Of a stretch of DNA of 64,000 nt, positions 1 to 7,801 are shown piece by piece. Under the pieces are notes generated by a model. The model worked only from the letters and a program-made list of their open reading frames with translations. It did no database searches and had not been told where the DNA came from. Source of the stretch: Rhizobium album (GTDB taxonomy: Bacteria; Pseudomonadota; Alphaproteobacteria; Rhizobiales; Rhizobiaceae); contig NZ_QFBC01000017.1 in NCBI RefSeq assembly GCF_003122325.1, positions 62,001 to 126,000 on the forward strand. Reading direction: 5' to 3'. The translations under genes and the position numbers were made by a program. Positions within the stretch are counted from its first letter, which is position 1; each line of letters opens with the position of its first letter.

Positions 1-615
1 GGCGAAGTCCTTGGTGCCGAGCGGCACCCACTGGCGTTCGGTGATCTCGCCGCCCGCCTGGCAGAAACCGAGCGCGAAGCCGAGGAAGTTCGTGTAACCG
101 AAAGAATAGTCTTCGGCGACCGATGCCACTTTCTTCCAGCCCTTGTCGTTGTAGACATATTCGCCAAGGCCGGCACCCCACTGCGCGCCGTCCATGTTGA
201 AACGGAAGAAATTTTCCGCCGGATCGACATAGGTTGCTTCCTGGGCGCCCGACAGACCGTTGATGATGGTGATGTTCGGGTTCTGCTTGGCGAAGTCGCG
301 CAGCGCAATGCCTTCCGAACCGGAAAGCGGACCGACGATCACGGTGACGCCATCCTGCTCGACAAGCTTGCGGGCGGCGCGCACAGCGCTATCCGGCGTC
401 GTGTCGGTCGAAGCGATGATATGGTTGATCTTCTTGCCGTCGATCTCGCCGATTTCCTTCAGAGCGACCTCAACGCCGCGAAGCGCATCTTCGCCGAGCA
501 CCGTATAGGTGCCTTCCAGCGTGGCAAGCACGCCGATCTTGATATCCTCGGCCAGCGCCGAGCCCGCTGAAAGCATGGCGGCGGCAGCCACCGTGGTCAA
601 CAACCACTTCTTCAT
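1..615 (-). CDS. Periplasmic ABC-transporter substrate-binding protein, LivK type (3' end missing)
   Basis: The gene starts at 615 on the minus strand and runs off the left edge, so only the first 205 residues are visible. A GGGAGG ribosome binding site precedes the ATG. Residues 1-22 form a Sec signal peptide ending in ALA. The mature part (starting near EDIKIGV, then GEDALRGVEVALKEI and VGPLSGSEG) has the Leu/Ile/Val-binding fold (Peripla_BP_6). Proteins of this family capture amino acids, amides or aromatic acids for ABC import. The substrate cannot be told from the sequence, and the matching permease genes would lie outside the window to the left. Confidence 0.9.
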   Translation of the reverse strand, partial: MKKWLLTTVAAAAMLSAGSALAEDIKIGVLATLEGTYTVLGEDALRGVEVALKEIGEIDGKKINHIIASTDTTPDSAVRAARKLVEQDGVTVIVGPLSGSEGIALRDFAKQNPNITIINGLSGAQEATYVDPAENFFRFNMDGAQWGAGLGEYVYNDKGWKKVASVAEDYSFGYTNFLGFALGFCQAGGEITERQWVPLGTKDFA

Positions 616-761
616 TTTCGTTCCTCCCATGGCCCGTTCCTCAACGGGGGTTCTCCACCAACGAGAGCGAGAGTATGGGAGAGGCGGCGGAACCCGATTT
701 CCCGAAGTTCCCTCTTATATCTTTAAGTCTGATTTTTCGGCCGAACCATTGGTTCCCGGGA

Positions 762-1859
762 CTAGACCACACCCCAGGCCTGGAAACGCCGCCGCCCGGT
801 CATCTCGCGCAGGTTGAGGTCGGCAACCATGTTGAGGGCTCCCTGTTGCGTCACCTTCAACTCCTGCTCGATCATCGTCGACGACACCATCGGCCGCGAC
901 AGGACGAGATCGACAAGCTGCGGCAGCTTGGAATTCGACCGCCGCCCCTTCAGCCGCCGCTCCATCTGTGCCTTTGCCTGCATCAGCCGGTCATGCTCCT
1001 TCATGCCGAGCGTCGCCGCCTCTTCCATCGCCTGTAGCAGGGCAACCAGTCGTGTCGTCCGGTCGGGCGCATGGCGCAGTTCGCGCGGCACGGCGCGAAG
1101 GCCGCTGTTGAGGGCGGCGAGGTGCGCGGTAACAAGCCCGGCCTGCCGCAGCAATGCCGCGACCAGCAACCGCCCGAGCCACGGCACATGCTGCAGCACG
1201 TCGATCGTACGCCACACATCGAGCAACAACGCGGCCCGCAGCACCGGCGGCAGGTGCTGGGAGGCCTCGGCGAGCCGGTGCCACTCGTCCAGCCGGCCGT
1301 CCTCGTCCCAGTCGAGATCGTAGGCCAACGGGTCGCGCTCGCGCAGAGCCGCGGCGGGGCCGTCGTTGCGCAGCCGTGCCATGGTTTCGCCGGAGCGCTT
1401 CAGCACGGCGTCGATTGCTGCCAGTTCCTCGTCGAGACGGTGCTCGTCGCTCGGCTCGTCCTGCCTCTGTTCCGGCGAGGGATCGGTCGCCGGGAGCGGC
1501 GGGGGTTCCGCGGAGCCGCGACCGGCCAGATGGCGCAAGCCTGCGGGCGAAAGCGCCCAGTCCGGCGGATGTGAAAAGATCTGGCGACGGGCGCGCAAAA
1601 CGGCATGGGCGCGCACCAGTTCGTGCGTCGGTGCACGAATATCCATGTGGTTGTCGTGCAGCACGAGATCTTCGAGGTGGACGAGTTCGCCGTCGATCCA
1701 GAGGCTCGACACGGCATCCTGGAAATGTGTCCGCTCGATCCAGCCCGCTCCGATCGGCGAGCGGGCGATGCGTTCGTCCAGCCGCGCCAGCATCGCCGTG
1801 GCGCGGGCGACCGGTGTTATCAGCCGGTCGAGGGGAATCGTGTCGAGGCGATAGACCAT
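762..1859 (-). CDS. DUF1612 / RHE_PE00001-family helix-turn-helix protein
   Basis: A 365-residue protein. The N-terminal segment (residues about 50-90, with SSLWIDGELVHLEDLVLHD and IRAPTHELVRAH) is the hallmark of the DUF1612 family common on rhizobial plasmids. The C-terminal 70 residues contain a probable winged helix-turn-helix (SSTMIEQELKVTQQGALNM). The centre is acidic and poorly conserved. The family is annotated only as a DNA-binding protein of unknown function and tends to be carried on secondary replicons. It is monocistronic here; no target site could be inferred. Confidence 0.85.
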   Translation of the reverse strand: MVYRLDTIPLDRLITPVARATAMLARLDERIARSPIGAGWIERTHFQDAVSSLWIDGELVHLEDLVLHDNHMDIRAPTHELVRAHAVLRARRQIFSHPPDWALSPAGLRHLAGRGSAEPPPLPATDPSPEQRQDEPSDEHRLDEELAAIDAVLKRSGETMARLRNDGPAAALRERDPLAYDLDWDEDGRLDEWHRLAEASQHLPPVLRAALLLDVWRTIDVLQHVPWLGRLLVAALLRQAGLVTAHLAALNSGLRAVPRELRHAPDRTTRLVALLQAMEEAATLGMKEHDRLMQAKAQMERRLKGRRSNSKLPQLVDLVLSRPMVSSTMIEQELKVTQQGALNMVADLNLREMTGRRRFQAWGVV

Positions 1860-1904
1860 CGGTCTTTGTCTAGCACAGCCGCCTGTCCTGCGCGCCCCAG
1901 CTTT

Positions 1905-3008
1905 TCAGAGACGCAGGCCTGCCTGGCGCAGCAGGGGCAGCACGCGGTCGCAGAAGAACGGCAGTTCATGCGTATAGTTGACGAAGGACAACGCGATGCC
2001 GGCATATCCCTCAGCCGAAATCGCCTGCATGTCCGCGACGATTTTTTCCGGCGTGCCGACCAGCGGATAGCTGCCGGCACCGCCGGCAAAACGCTGGCGG
2101 TAGCGAGCATAAGCCTGCTGGTCGTGCGATTGAGAAAATTCCTTCTTACCGGCCATATGCGTATCCACGGCGACATGATCGGCCAACGTCACGGCATAAC
2201 GGCGGTAATAATCCTCCGCCTCCTGCTGCGTCTCGCGGCAGACGACATGGCAGACGGTGTAGACGCCGACATCGCGTCCCGCCGCCTCGGCGCGGCTGCG
2301 AATGTCGGCGACGTGGCTTCCGGATTCGGCAATCTCGGTAAAAGTGGTGAAGAGGTAATCGCAGTTTTTCGCCGCGAAATCCCGGCCAGGCCCGCCGAAG
2401 GCGGCGTTCATCGTCACCGGCCGCGGCGCCTGCAGGCTGGCAGGGCGGCTGACGGCGTCCTTGAGCGTGTAATAGCTGCCGGAAAAATCGAAGGGGTCCT
2501 CGGAGATATAGGCGCGTTCGACGATCTCCAGCCATTCGGTGGCCTGGTCATAGCCCTTTTCCACCAGCGGCACGCCGAACATGGCGAATTCCTTGGGGTT
2601 CCAGCCGCAGACGATGTTGAGGCCGGCCCGACCGTGACTGACATGATCGACCGTCGCCAGCGCCTTGGCCGCATAGAGCGGATGCACCAGCGGCACATGC
2701 ACCGTCATGAACAGCCCGATGTCCTGCGTGGCCGCCGCCAGCGCTGCCGCCCAGGTGAAAGTCTCGAAACTCCACTCGCGCACATGGTTCTTGCCGCCAA
2801 ATCCCTTCCAGCGGGCGATGGGCAGGAAAAATTCCAGGCCGGCGCGGTCGGCGATCTGGGCCGCCGAGAGATTGTCGTCCCATCCCGCCTTCCAGCGCTC
2901 CGGCACGTCGGTGATCGCAAGCCCCCCGTCGGCATTGGCGGAAAAGACGCCGAGTTTCAGCGTGTTGGGGCCTTTCAGGGGATGCGGCTTGATCATGGAG
3001 CTTCTCAT
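1905..3008 (-). CDS. LLM-class flavin-dependent oxidoreductase
   Basis: A 367-residue protein of the bacterial luciferase-like monooxygenase family (SsuD/RutA-like TIM barrel). Supporting segments are LKLGVFSANADGG at the start of strand 1, HVPLVHPLYAAKALATVDHVSHGR and NIVCGWNPKEFAMFG, which form the FMN site and resemble SsuD/RutA. Members use reduced FMN and O2 to oxidise sulfonates, pyrimidines or other small organic compounds. A second in-frame ATG at 2998-2996 could be the true start; neither start has a strong ribosome binding site. The substrate is unknown. It lies beside fpr, in the same direction. Confidence 0.85.
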   Translation of the reverse strand: MRSSMIKPHPLKGPNTLKLGVFSANADGGLAITDVPERWKAGWDDNLSAAQIADRAGLEFFLPIARWKGFGGKNHVREWSFETFTWAAALAAATQDIGLFMTVHVPLVHPLYAAKALATVDHVSHGRAGLNIVCGWNPKEFAMFGVPLVEKGYDQATEWLEIVERAYISEDPFDFSGSYYTLKDAVSRPASLQAPRPVTMNAAFGGPGRDFAAKNCDYLFTTFTEIAESGSHVADIRSRAEAAGRDVGVYTVCHVVCRETQQEAEDYYRRYAVTLADHVAVDTHMAGKKEFSQSHDQQAYARYRQRFAGGAGSYPLVGTPEKIVADMQAISAEGYAGIALSFVNYTHELPFFCDRVLPLLRQAGLRL

Positions 3009-3109
3009 CGGCAGGAGGCGGAAATAGCGGATACTCTATCCGCCACGCCGTCCGTGACAAGAATTATTTCAGGCTTAAAATTTTGCGCTGCAACAGGCCG
3101 GCCGCCGGA

Positions 3110-3940
3110 TCAGCCGACGAAGGCGCGCTCGACGACGAAGCTGGCCGGCGCGTTGTTGGCGCCTTCCACGAGGCCGAAACCTTCCAGCATCGCCTTGCAA
3201 TCCTTGAGCATCGCCATGGAGCCGCAGATCATGCCGCGGTCGGTGGCCGGATCGATCGGCGGCAGGCCGGTATCTTCGAAAAACTTGCCGCTCGCCATCA
3301 GGTCGGTGATGCGACCCATGTGGCCGGACGGCTCGCGCGTCGTCGTCAGGTAAAGACGCAGGCGGTCGGCGTATTCCCCGACCAGCGGATCGTCTGCAAG
3401 GCCGGCCGCCAGCTCGCGGGCATAGTCCAGTTCAGCGACATCCCGGCACGTCTGGATCAGCACGACCTCCTCGAATTTTTCGTAGGTCTCCGGGTCACGG
3501 ATCAGGCTGGCGAAGGGCGCAACACCGGTACCGGTGGAGAGCAGGTACAGCCGCTTGCCCGGCAGCAGTGCATCGAGCACCAGCGTGCCCGTCGGCTTCT
3601 TGCGCATCAGCACGGTATCGCCGACCTTGATTTTCTGCAGGTGCTCGGTCAGCGGCCCGCCCGGCACCTTGATCGAGAAGAATTCGATCTCTTCGTCCCA
3701 GGAGGGGCTGGCGATGGAGTAGGCGCGGAACACCGGCTTTTCCGCATTCGGCAGGCCGATCATCACGAACTCGCCGGAGCGGAACCGAAAACTGGCCGGC
3801 CGGGTGATGCGGAAACGGAAAAGCCGTTCCGTGTAATGCTTCACCATCGTCACCGTCTCGGCAAAGACATTGTCGGGGATGGCATAGGTAACGGCCTTCG
3901 GGCTTTCCAGCAATTCTCCATCGGCGGTCGTCATCGACAA
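3110..3940 (-). CDS. fpr: Ferredoxin--NADP(+) reductase
   Basis: A 276-residue bacterial subclass FNR. The FAD-binding RAYSIAS motif lies near residue 75, the NADP-binding STGTGVAPFAS near residue 135, and the chain ends in VERAFVG, the typical C-terminus of alphaproteobacterial Fpr. It moves electrons between NADPH and ferredoxin or flavodoxin, and can feed oxidative-stress defence or monooxygenases. It is transcribed away from the enamidase-like gene across a 195-bp promoter region. The start at 3940 is adopted; an ATG two codons later is equally possible. Confidence 0.93.
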   Translation of the reverse strand: MSMTTADGELLESPKAVTYAIPDNVFAETVTMVKHYTERLFRFRITRPASFRFRSGEFVMIGLPNAEKPVFRAYSIASPSWDEEIEFFSIKVPGGPLTEHLQKIKVGDTVLMRKKPTGTLVLDALLPGKRLYLLSTGTGVAPFASLIRDPETYEKFEEVVLIQTCRDVAELDYARELAAGLADDPLVGEYADRLRLYLTTTREPSGHMGRITDLMASGKFFEDTGLPPIDPATDRGMICGSMAMLKDCKAMLEGFGLVEGANNAPASFVVERAFVG

Positions 3941-3967
3941 AATCCTCTCGAAGTGCGCGGTCTATTC

Positions 3968-4069
3968 ATTTGTACACGAATGAAAATCTTTCTCAATATC
4001 GCATTTCCGGCTTCGGTCTTTTTTTATGCTCGACAGGTTTGGGGGCCGCGATTAACATTCGTACACAAG
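3968..4069. promoter_or_regulatory. Divergent promoter region with two TTnGTACACnA motifs
   Basis: The region between fpr and the enamidase-like gene carries ATTTGTACACGAAT at 3968-3981 and ATTCGTACACAAG at 4057-4069, about 90 bp apart and sharing GTACAC with similar flanks. The surroundings are AT-rich relative to the coding sequence. The spacing and repetition suggest operator sites for a regulator acting on one or both genes; the regulator is unknown. Confidence 0.4.
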
Positions 4070-4135
4070 GGTTCGATCTGCCGCGTGAAACGACCGGAGA
4101 GGCCCCGCAAAAACACGGGAACGAAGGATTATATC

Positions 4136-5356
4136 ATGGCAGAAGCAGCGGGCGGCAACGAAAAGGCGGGCAAGCTGGTCATCCGGCACATCGGCCTCAT
4201 TCTCTCGGGAAAGATCGAGCAGCCGATCCTCGACGGCGATTGCATCATCTGCGACGACGGCAAGATCACCGCAATCGGTTATGAAAAGGATCTCGACACC
4301 GAAGGTGCGACGACCATCGTCGATGCGATGTGGACGACCGTTTCGCCCGGCCTGATCGACAGCCACGTCCACCCTGTCGTCGGCGACTACACACCGCGCC
4401 AGCAGCAGCTCAACTGGATCGATTCGACGCTGAACGGCGGCGTCACCACGATGATCTCGGCAGGCGAGGTCCACACGCCCGGCCGGCCACGCGACATCGT
4501 CGGTCTCAAGGCGCATGCGATCACGGCGCAGCGTTTCTACCAGAATTTCCGCCCCTCCGGCGTCAAGGTGCATGCGGGCGCCCTGGTCATCGAAAAGGGC
4601 ATGGAAGAGCAGGACTTCAAGGATCTCGCCGATGCCGGCGTAAAACTGCTCGGCGAAGTCGGCCTCGGCAGCGTCAAGGAGGCCGGCGACGCCAAGAAGA
4701 TGGTTGCCTGGGCGCGCAAATACGGCATCCAGAGCACCATCCACACCGGCGGCCCGTCGATCCCCGGCTCCGGCCTGATCGACAAGGACGTGGTGCTGGA
4801 AGCCGATACCGATGTCGTCGGCCACCTGAACGGCGGCCACACGGCGCTTCCCGACGACCAGATCGTCTGCATCTGCGAGCGCTGTTCGCGCGGCCTCGAA
4901 ATCGTCCACAACGGCAATGAGCGTGCCGCGATCCTCACCGTCAACACCGCACGCGAACTCAAGAAGCTCGACCAGGTGATTTTGGGCACGGACGGGCCGG
5001 CCGGCTCCGGCGTGCAGCCGCTCGGCATCCTGCGAATGATCTCGCTGGTCGCCAGCTTTACCGACCTGCCGGCGGAAGTCGCCTTCTGCCTTGGCACCGG
5101 CAACACGGCCCGCCAGCGCAACCTCGATTGCGGCATCATCGACGTCGGCCGCTCGGCGGATTTCGTCATCATGGACCGTGCCCAGCATGCGCCTGGCAAG
5201 ACCATTCTCGACTCGGTCAAGCAGGGCAATCTGCCGGGCATCGGCATGACGATCATCGACGGCATCGTCCGCACCCAGCGCAGCCGCAACACGCCGCCGG
5301 CCAATGCCCTGCCCGAAATCGTCTTCGGCCGTTATGATCGTTACGAGGCGAAGTGA
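4136..5356 (+). CDS. Enamidase-like metal-dependent amidohydrolase
   Basis: A 406-residue amidohydrolase. The reading frame is open far upstream, but the ATG at 4136 places the protein start as in its relatives. It closely resembles enamidase of Eubacterium barkeri, which hydrolyses 6-oxotetrahydronicotinate in nicotinate fermentation: shared blocks include TTMISAG, PGRP, LGEVGLG, IHTGGPSIPGS, LGTDGPAGSG and the C-terminal SRNTPPA. Metal ligands visible are H77 and H79 (SHVHP), the later HTGG and HLNGG histidines, and the Asp of GTDGP. A cyclic amide or enamide is the probable substrate; the exact compound is inferred. It is the only plus-strand gene between fpr and the MocR gene. Confidence 0.8.
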   Translation: MAEAAGGNEKAGKLVIRHIGLILSGKIEQPILDGDCIICDDGKITAIGYEKDLDTEGATTIVDAMWTTVSPGLIDSHVHPVVGDYTPRQQQLNWIDSTLNGGVTTMISAGEVHTPGRPRDIVGLKAHAITAQRFYQNFRPSGVKVHAGALVIEKGMEEQDFKDLADAGVKLLGEVGLGSVKEAGDAKKMVAWARKYGIQSTIHTGGPSIPGSGLIDKDVVLEADTDVVGHLNGGHTALPDDQIVCICERCSRGLEIVHNGNERAAILTVNTARELKKLDQVILGTDGPAGSGVQPLGILRMISLVASFTDLPAEVAFCLGTGNTARQRNLDCGIIDVGRSADFVIMDRAQHAPGKTILDSVKQGNLPGIGMTIIDGIVRTQRSRNTPPANALPEIVFGRYDRYEAK

Positions 5357-5365
5357 CCCCAGGCT

Positions 5366-6790
5366 TTAGTGGTGCAGTGCGGCCTCAAGGCTACGGAAAA
5401 CACGTTCGTCGGCCGATTGCGCGACGTTGAAGCGCATGAAGCTGCGGGCGGTCTGCGACAGGCTGAAGGCGTTGCCGGGTGCCAGGACCACGCCGTCATC
5501 GAGGCACCGACGCGCCAGTTCCGTCGCATCGGTTTCGCCGGGCAGACGGCACCATAAGAACATGCCGGCGCCGGGGCGCAGCCATGGCTCGATGCCGAGG
5601 CGGGCGAGCCGGGTCGCCGTCGTGGTTCTCGCTTCTCCGAGACGCCGCCGCACGGTCTCCATGTGCTTGCGATAACTGCCGTCGGTCAGTGCCAAAGCGA
5701 GGATGCTGGCCGCAAGGCGGGCGCCGCCGAAGCTGGTGGCGATCTTAAGGTCGGCGAGCTTGTCGATCCAGTCTTCCCGCGCCGCGATGTAGCCGCAACG
5801 GATCGCCGCCGACAGTGTCTTGGAAAAGCTGCCGATCTGGATGACCCGCGACAGGCCGTCGAACGCCGAAAGCCGCGGTGCCGGCGCTTCCTCGAAATCG
5901 GCAAAGATATCGTCCTCGACGATGAGGAGATCGGCTTCCTCGGCAAGTTTCAGCAGCCGGTGGGCGGTTACCGGCGAAAGCACGGCGCCGGTCGGATTGT
6001 GGATGGCGGAGTTGGTGATGTAGAGCCGCGGCTTGTGAAGCTGCAACGCTGTGGTAAAAGCATCGAGATCAGGACCGGAAGGCGTATAGTGCACGCCGAC
6101 CGCCTTGGCGCGGTGCGCCTTCAGCAGCGCATGGAAATTGAAATAGCAGGGATCGTCGACCAGCACGGTATCGCCGGGCTCCAAAAGCAGCCGGCAGACG
6201 AGATCGATGGCCTGCGTGCCGGATTCGGTCAGCAGCACCTGCCCGGTATGGACGTCGACCCCATGCGCCGCCAGTCGCCGCGCCAAAATCTGGCGCAGGC
6301 CGGCATGGCCGAGCGGCGTGCCGTAATCGGCAAGCTCGGCATTTTCGGCCCGCGAGAGCGTGCGCAAGGCACGGCGGATGCCGGTATCGAACATCCAGGA
6401 TGCCGGCAGCCAGCCGCATCCGGGCTTCAAGACATCCCCTTCCGCCTCCAGCGATTGCCGCGAAATCCAGAGCGGATCGACGTTGCGTTCACGTCGGGGA
6501 GCGATTTCGGCCAGCGCCAGCGGCGCAGCCGAACCGGAAACGTAGAAACCGGAACCGGGCCGCGAGCGGATGACGCCTTCGGCGGCAAGCCGCTCGTAAG
6601 CTTCCACGACGGTGGAAACGGACACGCCCATCGCTTTCGATTGCGCGCGCACCGAAGGCAACCGGCTGCCGGGCATCAGGCTGCGATCGACGATACGGCC
6701 GCGGATGGCCGTCATCACCCGGTCGATCCGGGTTGCCGGACTGATCGCGGCTTCGCCCTCCTCGGTCATCAAACCGTACTCCTCATGCAT
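5366..6790 (-). CDS. MocR-type transcriptional regulator (GntR helix-turn-helix fused to aminotransferase domain)
   Basis: A 474-residue fusion. Residues about 20-85 are a GntR winged helix (SRLPSVRAQSKAMGVSVSTVVEAYERLAAEG). Residues about 120-470 are a fold-type I aminotransferase domain with a PLP-binding lysine in IGSFSKTLSAAIRCGY and the NPTG motif. MocR proteins sense PLP-bound amino compounds and often control a divergent transporter or enzyme gene. Here the divergent neighbour is an EamA-type exporter, the likely target. It ends 9 bases from the enamidase-like gene (convergent). Confidence 0.9.
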   Translation of the reverse strand: MHEEYGLMTEEGEAAISPATRIDRVMTAIRGRIVDRSLMPGSRLPSVRAQSKAMGVSVSTVVEAYERLAAEGVIRSRPGSGFYVSGSAAPLALAEIAPRRERNVDPLWISRQSLEAEGDVLKPGCGWLPASWMFDTGIRRALRTLSRAENAELADYGTPLGHAGLRQILARRLAAHGVDVHTGQVLLTESGTQAIDLVCRLLLEPGDTVLVDDPCYFNFHALLKAHRAKAVGVHYTPSGPDLDAFTTALQLHKPRLYITNSAIHNPTGAVLSPVTAHRLLKLAEEADLLIVEDDIFADFEEAPAPRLSAFDGLSRVIQIGSFSKTLSAAIRCGYIAAREDWIDKLADLKIATSFGGARLAASILALALTDGSYRKHMETVRRRLGEARTTTATRLARLGIEPWLRPGAGMFLWCRLPGETDATELARRCLDDGVVLAPGNAFSLSQTARSFMRFNVAQSADERVFRSLEAALHH

Positions 6791-6823
6791 CCATAACAGT
6801 TTCTTTCAATTGTACTGTATCGT

Positions 6824-6840
6824 CTCTGGTCCTGCCAGAG
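6824..6840. promoter_or_regulatory. Inverted repeat in the MocR/EamA divergent promoter
   Basis: Perfect 6-bp arms CTCTGG (6824-6829) and CCAGAG (6835-6840) separated by 5 bp lie between the divergently transcribed regulator and transporter. It is a candidate operator; MocR proteins are also known to bind direct repeats, so the assignment is tentative. Confidence 0.3.
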
Positions 6841-6885
6841 GTCTCGCCCGATAGTCACGACAGAATTGCAATGGAGAATGACACG

Positions 6886-7779
6886 ATGGACAAATCGACG
6901 AGCGGCTTGATCAACGGCATGGTCGGCGTGGTGATCTTTTCCGCATCGCTGCCGGCAACGCGGCTGGCGGTGGCCGGTTTCGACCCGGTTTTCCTGACGG
7001 CAGCGCGCGCGGTGATCGCCGGTATTCTCGGCCTCGGCCTGCTCGTCGCCTTCCGCGAGCGCCGGCCAGAGCGTGGTGACATCCTCTCCCTGCTGATCGT
7101 TGCGCTCGGCGTGGTCGTCGGGTTTCCGCTGCTGACGGCACTGGCGCTGCAGCATGTCACCGCTGCCCATTCCATCGTCTTCATCGGCCTGCTGCCGCTG
7201 GCAACGGCTATTTTCGGCATGCTGCGGGCCGGCGAATATCCACATCCGGTTTTTTGGCTGTTTTCGGGCCTCGGCAGCGCTCTCGTCGTCGGTTTCGCTT
7301 TGTCGCAGGGCATCACGGTGTCGCCGCTGGGCGACCTGTTGATGCTGGCGGCCGTGCTTGTCTGCGGGCTTGGTTATGCCGAAGGGGCCAGGCTGTCCCG
7401 GCGGCTCGGCGGCTGGCAGGTGATTTCCTGGGCGCTGGTGCTGTCACTGCCGCTGATGCTCGGCATCGCCGTTTTCGACGTGCCGCCGTCGCTGTCGCAG
7501 GTGCCGGAGAGCGCCTGGGCGGGACTGGCCTATGTATCGCTGTTCAGCATGCTGATCGGCTTCATCTTCTGGTACCGCGGCCTGGCGCAGGGCGGTATCG
7601 CCGCCGTCGGCCAGTTGCAGTTGCTGCAGCCGTTCATGGGCCTGTTGCTGGCGGCGCTGCTCCTGGGCGAGGCGGTCAACGTCGCCATGCTGGTCGTGAC
7701 CACCGGCGTCGTTCTCTGCGTTTTCGGCGCGCGTCGCTTTGCGGTCCGTCCACAGCCGGCTTCGCCGCGTCCGACCTGA
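6886..7779 (+). CDS. EamA/DMT-superfamily transporter
   Basis: A 297-residue integral membrane protein with about ten hydrophobic segments arranged as two EamA repeats. The frame also has an ATG at 6871, but GGAG lies nine bases before the ATG at 6886, which is preferred. Family members (RhtA, YdcZ/RarD relatives) export amino acids or metabolites. The divergent MocR regulator suggests induction by an amino compound. It is convergent with the apnL gene. Confidence 0.88.
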   Translation: MDKSTSGLINGMVGVVIFSASLPATRLAVAGFDPVFLTAARAVIAGILGLGLLVAFRERRPERGDILSLLIVALGVVVGFPLLTALALQHVTAAHSIVFIGLLPLATAIFGMLRAGEYPHPVFWLFSGLGSALVVGFALSQGITVSPLGDLLMLAAVLVCGLGYAEGARLSRRLGGWQVISWALVLSLPLMLGIAVFDVPPSLSQVPESAWAGLAYVSLFSMLIGFIFWYRGLAQGGIAAVGQLQLLQPFMGLLLAALLLGEAVNVAMLVVTTGVVLCVFGARRFAVRPQPASPRPT

Positions 7780-7801
7780 GCGGCTGTCCGGGGCGCCGGT
7801 C

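Noticed and set aside
3083-4135. N-terminal extension of the enamidase-like gene in an open frame
   Set aside because: It runs over the fpr gene on the opposite strand, and the family aligns from the ATG at 4136.
4052-5188. Long minus-strand frame opposite the enamidase-like gene
   Set aside because: It is an antisense shadow of high-GC coding sequence, low in conserved motifs and full of Asp/Val/Ala runs.
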